Assembly: GCA_028023455.1 (NCBI GenBank)
Contig: JAQFVV010000458.1
Coordinates: 372,001-436,000 of the forward strand
Origin: Epiperipatus broadwayi
Taxonomy: Eukaryota > Onychophora > Udeonychophora > Euonychophora > Peripatidae
Direction of reading: 5' to 3'
Length of the DNA: 64,000 nt
Part shown: positions 12,540-23,079 of the stretch, one piece after another
Numbering within the stretch: the first letter of the stretch is position 1
Layout of the letters: the number at the start of each line of letters is the position of its first letter
Notes under the pieces: model-generated
The model's database searches: none
What the model saw: only the letters and a program-made list of their open reading frames with translations
What the model was told of the DNA's origin: nothing
Made by a program: the position numbers and the translations under genes

Positions 12540-12745
12540 AAAAAAGAAACAAATAAATAGAATACTTTGCTAACATTGAGTTTTAATAACAAAGAAGTAA
12601 ACAGAATACTTCGTTAGAAATAAGTAGAATACTTTGTAAAAAATAAATAGAATACTCTGTTAGCATTGTGATTTAATAATAAAGAAGTAAATAAACAGAA
12701 TACTTTGTTATAAATAAACAGAATACTTTGTCAACATAGAGATAT
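12540..12745. repeat. Short tandem repeats in the E2 leader
   Basis: About seven copies of a short unit with the core cagaatactttgt / tagaatactttgt, separated by aaataa-rich spacers, lie between the PBS and the gag-like ORF. Confidence 0.8.
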
Positions 12746-12811
12746 ACTGATAGTGAAATGGAAAAGTGTGGATAATTAAATTTTCATAGTCAAGATAAAA
12801 TAGAACCTGAA

Positions 12812-13802
12812 ATGGAGGAAAAAAACTTAATGAATATAATGTTGGACTTTATGAAAAAAATTAGAGAAGAAATAGCTAGAGTACCATGGCAAATAGAAGA
12901 TATAAGAACAGATATGAAAAAACGAATGGAAGATATGTCCCAAAGACTAGACAATGTTAAAGATGAAACATTACAGGAATTAAAAATAAAAATCCATAAT
13001 GTAGAAACAAAATACGATAACCTTGAGCTAGATAATAGTAAACATACAGAAGCTATAGAAAATAGACAACATGCATCAAGACTACAGTTTGAGGGCATGC
13101 ATGAAAGAATTGATAAAAAAAGAAAGATAGAAAATAGCTTCAATAGCAATATGTATGAAATAGAGAAGAAGCGAGTAGGAAAAGATACTAAAGTAGCAAA
13201 AATGGAAAACACAGTCCAGCAGATAGAACACCAGGTTATAATGCAAAATGTTAGCAGCAACAAGTATGAACAGGAAGCTATAAAAGAAAAAAGACAGACA
13301 CTGATAAAAATATGTGAGATAGAGAGTGAAGTAAGCAGTGTTGACAGAAATAGAGTCAAAAGAGACAAAATGGATAAAAACAATATAGATAGGGAAGAAG
13401 AAAAATTAGTACAGGGATATAAAAATTATATGTTTGTTACTAACATTAACCAATTTTTAAATATAAGTGTTTAAAGGGCAGACAGGTGAGGCTCCAGTAG
13501 AATACCTTACCAGTGTAGAAAAGTACTTTAAAATAAATTTGATAGAACAAGTAGGAGCCGATACAAGTCAACAAAATAAACCAGTGGATAAGACTCGAGA
13601 AAACATCGGCTTAAACTCCATAAAATGGAATGGACATGGTCAATGACAAGCGCATTGGCATAGAAAGGCTAGGCATAGCAGTCGATGTCCCAAAACATAT
13701 GTTAAGCATACAGACAGCAACGGCGACGATAATGGACATAAATACGAAAAAGGAAAGGGATACAGACCTTCATCACCTAGACCAGGACTGAGTAAAAATT
13801 AG
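12812..13802 (+). pseudogene. E2 gag-like ORF, broken by frameshifts
   Basis: An ATG at 12812 opens 220 codons, rich in Lys, Glu and Asp with heptad-like spacing, so a long coiled coil is likely. It stops at 13472-13474, but the gag signature continues in a shifted frame: INQFLNISV at the end of the ORF, then GEAPVEYLTSVEKYF, then a stop at 13644-13646. The same motif order is seen in E1. The tryptophan-pair region appears to be deleted. A final frame at about 13732-13802 ends SSPRPGLSKN, comparable to the PPDPG tail of E4 and E6. The coiled coil would drive assembly; this copy is not functional. Confidence 0.75.
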
Positions 13803-14162
13803 GATATCGACGTAGACAATCATTGGACATCGCAATTAATAGCTTTTTATTTTTGTATATATATATTCTTTAAAATTTGTATTTTCATTATTAAAAACAC
13901 TTTCATATATAGTTAAATATAAACTAATATTTTTTTGTTTTTACATATATAATAAACTAGTATATTCATTAGTAAAGATATAAATTAGTATATCTTTAAG
14001 ATTTTGATTTTCGTTATTAATCACACTCGTATATAGTCGAATATATAAACTAATATTTCATTTTAAATTTGTAATGAACTAGTATACTCATCAATAATAT
14101 TATATATAGGTAAAAGTAATTTAATATAGACTTTAAATGGTTAACCCATTTAGAAGTCTCAT

Positions 14163-14177
14163 TAAGGGAGGGGGTAT
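14163..14177 (+). other. E2 polypurine tract
   Basis: TAAGGGAGGGGGTAT lies directly before the TGTGACAG start of the 3' LTR. This is a clear G-rich plus-strand primer. Confidence 0.75.
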
Positions 14178-16938
14178 TGTGACAGTCAGTCTTAAATGAC
14201 TGCCACAAAGATGGCTGCAAGCATAGTTGCAGCCCAAACAAATGTACATATTATAATAAAAGGAGTGGTCTGTGCAGGTATAGTTTCTCTGTTGCTTACA
14301 CACACTATATTGTAAATAAATAGAATGAATGGTGGTAATATGCTTATAAATAAACAAATGTGGACACCACTTGTAAATATGTATTTTGCTGTTAATAAAT
14401 GCTATATATTTTTTATTATTTATGATATGAATAAATATGGTAGGGGATTAAAGAAATGATTGTGGGAAACTGAAATGTATTTGCAAGTAACCTATCAGTA
14501 AACATGTTTTATTTTGATTTGTTGATTTTATTTCAGATTCTTAAATGTTGTATTTTTTTTCTGTTGCTTGTTGTATATTCTTTTTGGAAATCTTAAAAAC
14601 AATTTTTATGTGACAACAAGTATACAGTTTTATAATTTTTTTTAGAACTTAATGTTCATGACCACAGGCAAGCCAATGACCTCTTTCTTTCATTGTATAA
14701 TGTTTTTGAAAAAATATGTAGAAATTGTATCAGTGGTCATTCGGCTTGAGACTTACAGAAAGTAATTAAATAAATGTGATTTTATTTTATTGTTTAAAGA
14801 AATCTAGAGATTGGAATTTAAATGGGCTGTGAAATTCAGAAATTAATTAAAAGATAAAAGTTATTGCAAGACAAATTTTTTCCAAGGAGTTAGTTAAAAT
14901 GAAATCCATTGTTTTGACTTAAGTAATTAAAAACAGGGATTAATAATTTAATTAAAAACAGAAACGTAAAAACAATAACTTATGGAGGGGATGAGAGAAT
15001 ACACCCTGTAATGGGGGGATATATAAAGGCTGGTCAGGTGAAATTGAGTTGATTAGGTGGGTTATATTCATTCATACTCGCACAGGCACTCTTACCCATT
15101 CTCTTTTAGTAAGCAGTATAGTTTTCAGAGTGGACGGATGGAAAAGCAGAATTATGAGTGTTAAAAAAATATTTTTTCGGAATGCTGAACAAGTGGAAAA
15201 GTTAATAATAGCTGAATGTATTTTAAAAAGTGCAGACCAAGAAATATGCGATTTATTGACTAAAAATAAAAATACAATTGAAATTATTATTATCAGATAC
15301 ATTTCATGATAATTATTAACCAAATTGAGAAAGAATACTGCCCAATCAAATAAAGTAAGAAAGGAAGCAATACGGAATGGAATCAAGATTGATTAGTGAC
15401 CCAACAATGAACATGGAGTAGGAGACCAAGTTCAGTACATTCACTCTGGTCAAAGACCTACATAGCCATCCAGTGATGTGACTTTCTATTTCTTAAACTG
15501 TAGCTGCTATGGAAAATTTGCCAATATCCATATAAGCCCTGTTAAGTAATCACCTGCACAGCAGATAAATATCGACCTCAAAATCCTAGCCCGGAGAAGA
15601 ACGAAGCCTTCAGAAAGTATTATTTATGTTTTTATATATTCTTTTGTGTCTTATTACTAGTAATTAGTTATTTTACTAATAATTGCTATTATTAAATGAA
15701 CCAATGAATTGTGTAATTCAGTTATAAATTTTTCTTTTGTAATTTTAATGTAAAGGTATACGTAATTTATTTGAATATCTAAATAAATTATAAAAAAAGA
15801 AAAGAGAGAGCAAATATGTATTTCAATATTTCAAAATAGTTAAATAGAAATAATTGGGTGGTTTGGTCATTGGATGTATGTGTTTCACCTTGAAATAATA
15901 GTAAATTTATTCCACCCACTACATGCAGGATTGTTTTCATAAGGAATAAAAGTGTAAGAGTGTTCCAAATAATTATTATTGTCTGATGTGTGCAGGACTC
16001 ATATTATGGAACTGTTAAGATTCAAATTGTAGTTGAGCCCAAGTTGTTCACCTAGTAAATTTATTCCATCCGCTACATGCAGGATTGTTTTCATAAGGAA
16101 TAAAAGTGTGTAAGAAAGTGTTCCAAATAATTATTATTGTCCGCTACGTGGAGGACTCATATTATGGAACTTTTAAGGTGTAAATATCATTAACTCATGG
16201 CTAAATCATTATTTTAACTTAAACAAAGGTATAGATCACCACAAGAGAAAGGGTGAGGGTCATTGTTTTTATGAAACACATGCATACCATGGCCAATACA
16301 CATTATGTTTTCATATAAGGTAATTTATTCCAAGTTTTGGGTTTAAAGTGTAAGCAGGGGAGAGTTTCAGACCATTTCTTTCCCATTTATGAAACTAGTT
16401 AAAATGTATTTATACGCTTGAATTTTAATTCATATCGTTTATGTGTGTGTTTATTCTTTTCTTCGGTCTGTATATATTTATATACTCATAGAGGGCTTAA
16501 TAAATTTAACATCTGAATTTAAAGTATGGCATTGTGCTGTGTATTTGATAATGATATTATTGTTTAACCTTTCCTGTTAATAAAGCAACAAACCACCATC
16601 CCAAGATCATGAGTTGATTGAGCTAGTCAGGGATTAAACTTACCGGGATCAGGAATCATTCGTTAGGCACTCACTTTTCTGTTGATTTTCTATATATAAA
16701 AAAAGAAATTATAAAAGAGATTACAACTCTTTATTGATTACATGATCATATCCCTTGGGGAGGGAAGCAATCTCTTTCTTAAGGTTGCGCACTAAGGTTG
16801 CAGTAAACGAACCATTCAAAGGTATGATTATAGTAATGTATATTTTGGATGCCATTGAATATTTCTTAATTGCTGCTTGATGTTAGTAAACGCATGCCAT
16901 GCTCAATGCATCAAGAGACGTAGTCAGCGATCGTTACA
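14178..16938 (+). repeat. E2 3' LTR
   Basis: Partner of 9551-12312, with intact TGTGACAG start and CGTTACA end, followed directly by TTATATATATATATATA. Confidence 0.9.
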
Positions 16939-17172
16939 TTATATATATATATATATTGAAACAGTAGGATCTGCTTTGCAGATTTTTGTTTCATCTTTTC
17001 TCACCTCTTTCGAACCCGCTTACCTTAGTTTAAACCCCCAGTATATCGTAGTGTGTCTGCAAAGCACTTATATGCTGAAAATCTCACCCAATTTTAAACT
17101 ATGAATACAATGCTCATGTTATATATATATTTGTATTTCTAATTCCCAGTATAAATAAATATTGTAAATTAT

Positions 17173-17370
17173 GGTAGTCCCGTATTTACCTTGCTATGAC
17201 GTCATTTGCCTGAAGGCATACTACTCTAACCACCCGATTTTTAAGGTAACGTCACCTAGTGATTTGCTGACACATGTAATCGCAAAAATTTTGTGGCATA
17301 TCACGTGGTGACGTTACGTCAAAGATCGGTAGATTAGAATAGGATGCCCTCAGGGCAATGTCGTCATAGA
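17173..17370. repeat. Left terminus with subterminal hairpin
   Basis: After the TIR, the stretch 17193-17255 is repeated inverted at 17308-17370. Shared landmarks are TATGACGWCATT, a CCTGA(A/G)GGCAT core and GTAACGTCACC at the loop edges. The left end can therefore fold into a hairpin with about 60 bp imperfect arms. Confidence 0.75.
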
Positions 17371-17469
17371 AACGAAGAGCTGGGGGAAGGCACGTGGTAC
17401 AGGGTCATGAGGTCAAAACAGAGAAACAAACACGTGGTACAGAATAATGCCGGCGGCGTCCATCCTGAA

Positions 17470-18330
17470 AAAAAATTGGTAAAATTAATAAATAGGACAC
17501 AAAATAGTGATATGTGGCAAAAAAAGATTAAAAATAATATATATATCATAAATAATTAACTAAAATTGGATGCACAATAGGAAAATGTAAGATAAATATC
17601 ACTACAAAATTAATAAGTAAAAACTGCGAGTCCACATATCCTGAAAAAAAAATTAATAAATAGGACACAAAATAGTGATATGCGGCAAAAAAAGATTAAA
17701 TATCACTACAAAATTAATAAGTAAAAACTGCGAGTCCACAAATCATGAAAAAAAAATTAATAAATAGGACACAAAATAGTGATATGCGGCAAAAAAAGAT
17801 TAAAAATAATATATACATCATAAATAATTAACTAAAATTGGACGCACATTAGGAAAATGTAAGATAAATATCACTACAAAATTAATAAGTAAAAACTGCG
17901 AGTCCACAAATCATGAAAAAAAAAATTAATAAATAGGACACAAAATAGTGATATGCGGCAAAAAAAGATTAAAAATAATATATACATCATAAATAATTAA
18001 CTAAAATTGGACGCACAATAGGAAAATGTAAGATAAATATCACTACAAAATTAATAAGTAAAAACTGCGAGTCCACAAATCATGAAAAAAAAAATTAATA
18101 AATAGGACACAAAATAGTGATATGCGGCAAAAAAAGATTAAAAATAATATATACATCATAAATAATTAACTAAAATTGGACGCACAATAGGAAAATGTAA
18201 GATAAATATCACTACAAAATTAATAAGTAAAAACTGCGAGTCCACAAATCATGAAAAAAAAAATTAATAAATAGGACACAAAATAGTGATATGCGGCAAA
18301 AAAAGATTAAAAATAATATATACATCCTGA
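17470..18330. repeat. 169-bp tandem array
   Basis: The marker tgcggcaaaaaaagatt (tgtggc in the first unit) occurs at 17513, 17681, 17785, 17954, 18123 and 18292. Spacing is 168, 104, 169, 169 and 169 bp, so one unit carries a deletion of about 65 bp. The last units are nearly identical, suggesting recent homogenisation. Each unit includes aactgcgagtccacaaatca. No ORF runs through it. Confidence 0.95.
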
Positions 18331-18369
18331 ATACTTTAAGTCATCTTAAAAGTACTATATAAATTTTAA

Positions 18370-19100
18370 AAAACTTATCATAAAGTCAAAACTGCGAATC
18401 TACAAATAACTGCGAGTCTACAAATATTAATTTTCTTTTTTAAAAAATGTATAAAGTGCGAGTCCTGAATTAATAATTCTGCAAGTATTCAAATAATAAT
18501 TAATAATTCTGCAAGTATTTAAATAATAATTTTGTCGTCGTCTTAAAAAAGCCTATCATAAAGTGAAAACTGCAAGTCTACAAATATTAATTTTCTTTTT
18601 TAAAAAACGTATCTTAAAGTGCGAGTCCTGAATTAATAATTCTGCAAGTATTCAAATAATAATTTTGTCATCTTAAAAAAGCCTATCATAAAGTGAAAAC
18701 TGCAAGTCTACAAATATTAATTTTTTTTTTAAAAAAACGTATCTTAAAGTGCGAGTCCTGAATTAATAATTCTGCAAGTATTCAAATAATAATTTTGTCG
18801 TCTTAAAAAAGCCTATCATAAAGTGAAAACTGCGAGTCTACAAATATTAATTTTGTCTTTTTTAAAAAACGTATAAAGTGCAAGTCCAAAAGTAATAATT
18901 CTGCAAGTATTCAAATAATTTTGTCGTCTTAAAAAAACCTATCCTAAAGTGAAAACTGCGAGTCTACAAATATTAATTTTGTCTTTTTTAAAAAACATAT
19001 AAAGTGCGAGTCCAGAAGTAATAATTCTGCAAGTATTCAAATAATAATTTTGTCGTCTTAAAAAAACCTATCATAAAGTGAAAACTGCGAGTCTACTACT
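18370..19100. repeat. 129-bp tandem array
   Basis: The marker aagtgaaaactgc occurs at 18561, 18691, 18821, 18947 and 19076, spaced 130, 130, 126 and 129 bp. Units contain actgcgagtctacaaatatt and gtgcgagtcc, which echo the actgcgagtccacaaatc piece of the preceding 169-bp array, so the two arrays share an ancestor segment. Confidence 0.93.
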
Positions 19101-19186
19101 GTAATTTATAAGGAAAATAAAAGATGAATATCACATCAAAATGCATACTTACCCAAATAACGATTACTGCGGTGGACTGAGCTGGC

Positions 19187-19480
19187 TTATATGTTGTAGA
19201 ATTGTACCAAAATGACCATCTTTGTAGGTATGCCTCCACATAGAGTTTCATCTATTTCCACAATTGTGTTAGGGCCTCCGATTTTCCGCCTTTCATTATG
19301 TAACAGCTTCCATGCACATACTTCGCGGAGATAGTTGTTCCAGTCAATCACAGTCTTGTCCGCCATTTCTAACTGGTCAGCACAAAATAGGAAAGACGTT
19401 AATTCTCTGGACCAACAATATATAAAATGGAGAGCCGTTACGAAGGATATTCTGGAGCCTTCAAACCATGTGCCTTTTCT
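19187..19480 (-). pseudogene. IS1595/ISXO2-like (Merlin) transposase fragment
   Basis: The minus strand from about 19480 reads GTWFEGSRISF, ALHFIYCWSREL, then KTVIDWNNYLREVC and IGGPNTIVEIDETLCGG, ending at a TAA at 19187-19189. These are hallmarks of the ISXO2-like DDE domain: the KGxWFExSR lead-in, the KTVxDWxxxxREVC helix and the GGPxxxVEIDE block, whose Asp is the first catalytic residue. The second catalytic Asp and the downstream part are missing. The ORF is interrupted at its 5' side by a one-base expansion of an A run. A gtaagt splice-donor-like site lies just after the stop, near 19152, so an intron boundary is possible. The enzyme would cut and join DNA ends at the TIRs; this copy is dead. 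Confidence 0.85.
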
Positions 19481-20015
19481 TATGGAAGTTTTTTTTCAGA
19501 AAATCCGGAAAATTAATAAAATATAAAATACATCCACTTAATATCATAGAAGAAATAACATGTAAATTACTTATAATTGTTGAGAAAGTAATGATTTCTT
19601 TTTTAAAAATGGTAAAAAAATTGCTGAACTATTAAAACACTGAAAATGAACGAAGGATATTCTGGAGCCTTCAAACCATGTGCCTTTTCTTATGGGAGTT
19701 TTTTTTCAGAAAATCCGGAAAATTAATAAAATATAAAATACATCTACTTAATATCATAGAAGAAATAACATGTAAATTACTTACAATTGTTGAGAAAGTA
19801 ATGATTTCTTTTTTAAAAATGGTAAAAAAATTGCTGAACTATTAAAACACTGAAAATGAACGAAGGATATTCTGGAGCCTTCAAACCACGTGCCTTTTCT
19901 TATGGGAGTTTTTTTCAGAAAATCCGGGAAATTAATAAAATATAAAATACATCCACTTAATATCATAGAAGAAATAACATGTAAATTACTTACAATTGTT
20001 GAGGAAGTAATGATT
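19441..20015 (-). repeat. 210-bp tandem array that triplicates a transposase exon piece
   Basis: The marker cgaaggatattctggagcc occurs at 19441, 19651 and 19861, exactly 210 bp apart. On the minus strand every unit encodes KGTWFEGSRISF. Only the unit at 19441 joins the downstream DDE region. The unit at 19861 keeps the frame FLKKTPIRKGTW, whereas the other two have one extra A in a homopolymer and are out of frame. Confidence 0.92.
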
Positions 20016-20169
20016 TATTAAAAAAGTTTTCTGAAATCACTGAAAATTAAAGCTCTGAAAATGGTATGCAAAAAAACGCTGCTGCACTCAATAAAGCGAT
20101 GCAACAAATAGGAAAAAATACACTTTTAAATCTCGCGGGTCAAGACAAAAAAAAAATCTCTTAAATTCA

Positions 20170-20367
20170 GATAATTACAGCGGTAAGCCTTCAGGCTTAT
20201 GACGTAATAGTAATGTAACAAAAAATAAAATTTCTAGAATTAGTCATGTCAGTGTCTTCGTTGCCATGACAACGTTCATGTGTTCTTCCGACGACGCAAA
20301 TATCGGATAATTACAGTTGTGTGCCTTCATGCTAATTACATCATAGCAAGGTAAATACTGGATTACC
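20170..20367. repeat. Right terminus with duplicated subterminal block
   Basis: The terminal block GATAATTACAG...GCCTTCA.GCT...TA at 20308-20345 is echoed in direct orientation at about 20170-20212 (gataattacagcggtaagcc, then ttcaggcttatgacgtaat). Repeated copies of the terminal motif near an end can act as extra transposase-binding sites; that role is an inference. Confidence 0.6.
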
Positions 20368-20372
20368 ATTAT

Positions 20373-22864
20373 GTGTATGTACATGTAATAGATTTGTTTT
20401 AAAAGTAGGTTATATAGGTCGTAATTATGCACACACTGTGATATATTTATTTTCAAAACCTTAGGTAAAATAATAATTTGTTGTTTAAAATCATTTCTGT
20501 TTAAATCAATTTATAGAAAGATATTACATTTGTAATATTTGTTTTTAGTTTAAAATAAATTATATTTGTCCCATAAATAGATTTAAACTTTGAAATTAAA
20601 AGTAATATAATCTTGTTGTTAGATTTTGAAATCATGCCACATATTTTCTGTTTAAAATAAATGAGGTTGGGTAAGAAACAATAGCTTAATTAAAATGTTC
20701 TAGGAGCTTATCTAGAAATACATCAGATGCCCACTGAAGGTAGTTTTTTTTAATTAGCAACATTTTTTTTCTATTAAATCAAAGTTTTAATCTGAATGTC
20801 TACAGGAGAGTTAACAATGGAAAATTAATTAAACTTTTGTTGAATTTCTTTGGACACTCGGATGGATTTGATTGCAGCATGATAAGATATCAAATTTTGG
20901 TATTTTTGTTACACTCCAGGCAGTTCTATTGTACAGTTCCACTATATATAGAAGGGTTTTCTCTTGTTGTATTTATTCTAATTGATTCTGATTTTTCTAG
21001 TCATTCTGATTCCTGACTATTCATTCAGCATTTTTATTTTCTGATGACAGTTTGCTAGTTATCATGCAAGTTTAAATGTTTGATGCTGAGTTTTCATCTT
21101 CAAATATATTTTACTGTTTTCTTTAATATTGCATTTAAAGTTCTTGGAAACATCCAGCCTTTAAAACTGCCATCTTAAAATGACCAAGTAGAGCCAGCAA
21201 GAGTGCTATTTTCCTTTCGGAAATAGCCATCCACTGCACCATACCATCTAATGCTTTCACATAAAAAGCCCTAAAACTGTCACCGCTGCTAAAATGTGAA
21301 CTGTAACCAGAATTTGCTGCCAAGCCTTATAAGTGCTTGGAAAAAGTCTCCACAAATGCTTGCATCTTGCAAGGTAACCAAAAATTAACCCAAGAGCTCT
21401 TGTGATCATATCATCCTATTACTAAGCTATAGCCAATTCAATTGTTTTCTTTTTGCTTTACCCTATAATTCTATTTTCTTTCTTTAAATGCTGTAATTTA
21501 ATTAATGTTTCTATCTCTATACTTGGGTTAATATTTTGTATTTTAATCTCTTTTTCTTTTATTGTGATGATGTGCCAGCATAGCCATCGACAGAGCGAAT
21601 TACTCCCTTTTATTTAAATCAAGATGCCACCATTAAGACATTTTTAAATTATAAATTTTGTCCCTTTTATATCCTTGAATCACTCATTTGAGGGCTATCT
21701 TACTCTTATTCAAATATATAATAATTTTACAGTTAAAATCCACGTTTATTGGCTTTTAACATAATATGAGAATATGTGTGAGATAAATGAGTAAATATTT
21801 AACAAATGCATGATTGCGTATTTAATTTATGCTTTCTTTTAGAACCCCACAATCATGCATTCTCCCCACTTTAAAATGTTTATTGTTTTGATTAATTTTC
21901 AAAGTGAATAAATTTGAGGTTGAGAATGGATGGACTTTCTTAAAATAAATATTTGAATAATTGATTAGGCATTTTTTAAAACTAAGTGAATTCTTTTAAA
22001 ATATACACTTTATTCGAGTGTTGCTAGTAGGTGTATTGGGTGTCTGAGATCGCTTTGCTCCTCCTAAGGACTTTAAATGGCTAAGACCATTTACCCTTCA
22101 GTTTCTGCAGTTCCCAGGCAGAGTGTGTACTCAAATTGTCACACCTGGGAATTCTATGCAGTCATCACCCAGTCACTAAGATTTGGATGAGTCCAGACAT
22201 TGGCTGCCTGTGACACCATTTCCTATGGATTTAGAGCAAGATGCCTTCCTGTATTTTCTTCATTTTATTATATAATTATTTATTGCAAAGTTGCAGTGGT
22301 TTAAACGTATCACACCCTCCATCTTTTAGAGAAACTTTTCACTAACACCACCGACCTCCCAATGTAATTTAATTATTTCTATAAATATAAATGCCTTAAT
22401 CATGTCCCCACCTTATAGCTTAACAAGCATTAGTCTGGTTTATACTTGAATTCAAGAAGTATTATATTAAACTTTAATATTGCCAAATGTTTTATTTAAC
22501 TATTTCTAATTTACTCAAAACACCTCACATATATTCACAAACTTTTTTAGGCACCTTATTGTAATATTATATTAGCCTGAGGTATAGAGAATGCAGTAAC
22601 AACCTATAAATGTAAATTGTCTTTAAGATTGTTTTAAAACACAATCTTAGTAAGCATCACTGTCTAACATATGCAGACAGTGGGCGTATTATATATATAT
22701 ATTTTGATATTTTAATAAAACTTTTAAATCTATTAACTTTTGATTATTTACTTTCTGATCCATATCACTGTCTCAGTCTATATCTATCATACATTTCTTT
22801 TGTATCATCCATAGATGCTAGTTAAAAAACCCAAGCTTATATCATAGTATAGAGTCTCTTTGTT
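20373..22864. other. Unassigned AT-rich interval, possibly a decayed LTR body
   Basis: No gene is recognisable. Parts around 22040-22330 share short words with the E6 LTR (for example gtgacacc followed by a similar ordering of anchors), and the clear E6-like match begins just after. Most of this interval could be a strongly diverged E6-type LTR or plain intergenic DNA. Confidence 0.4.
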
Positions 22865-23067
22865 TCTCCCTGACCACCAGGCACTGGTAAAAAGGAGTAT
22901 TTAATTAGTAGCATCAGATGCGTTATCATGTAGGTGGGCTGTGGAATTTAGACTTTAGATTTGAATTTAATATATCTAGAAGGCAAACTATCGTACAGTG
23001 TTCAGTTTCGTGTTTGGGATTTGAATTCTGCAGTCTGTTAGCAAGATAGACGAATCTGACCGTTACA
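22865..23067 (+). repeat. Decayed 3' end of an E6-type LTR
   Basis: Anchors run in the same order as in the last 230 bp of the E6 LTR: ctgaccacc, then gcatcagatgcgtt, then gaattctgca, then ctga followed by the terminal GTTACA. It stops at 23067, directly before the TA tract that also borders E4. It is much more diverged than the E6 LTRs are from each other. Confidence 0.65.
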
Positions 23068-23079
23068 ATATATATATAT

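Larger units (their letters stand above)
9551..16938 (+). mobile_element. E2: non-autonomous gag-only LTR retrotransposon in a TA microsatellite
   Basis: Two 2.76 kb direct repeats surround only 1.87 kb of interior. The right copy begins TGTGACAG and both end CGTTACA; the left copy begins AGTGACAG, one terminal base altered. The element lies between (TA)n at 9494-9550 and (TA)n at 16939-16957. Orientation is plus: a tRNA-Trp-like PBS follows the left LTR, a G-rich purine tract precedes the right LTR, and the gag-like relic reads plus. The LTRs make up about 75% of the element. No pol sequence was seen. Confidence 0.88.
17173..20367 (-). mobile_element. DNA transposon with IS1595/Merlin-like transposase relic and tandem arrays
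   Basis: The ends form terminal inverted repeats: left GGTAGTCCCGTATTTACC..., right (complement) GGTAATCCAGTATTTACC..., both continuing CTTGCTATGAYGTMATT and a further gap-tolerant match. The TIRs are flanked by ATTAT at 17168-17172 and 20368-20372, a possible 5 bp target duplication. Inside are three tandem arrays and, on the minus strand, a clear fragment of an ISXO2/IS1595-type transposase. Known Merlin elements duplicate 8-9 bp, so the 5 bp flank is unusual or partly eroded. Only part of the transposase survives, so the element is not self-mobile. Confidence 0.75.

Noticed and set aside
12790-13383. 197-codon minus ORF
   Set aside because: A shadow of the plus-strand gag-like ORF at 12812-13474: Ser/Leu/Phe/Ile-rich composition comes from reverse-reading Lys/Glu-rich codons.
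17470-19100. CRISPR-like regular repeats
   Set aside because: Repeats are head-to-tail 169 and 129 bp units with no unique spacers, in a eukaryotic transposon.
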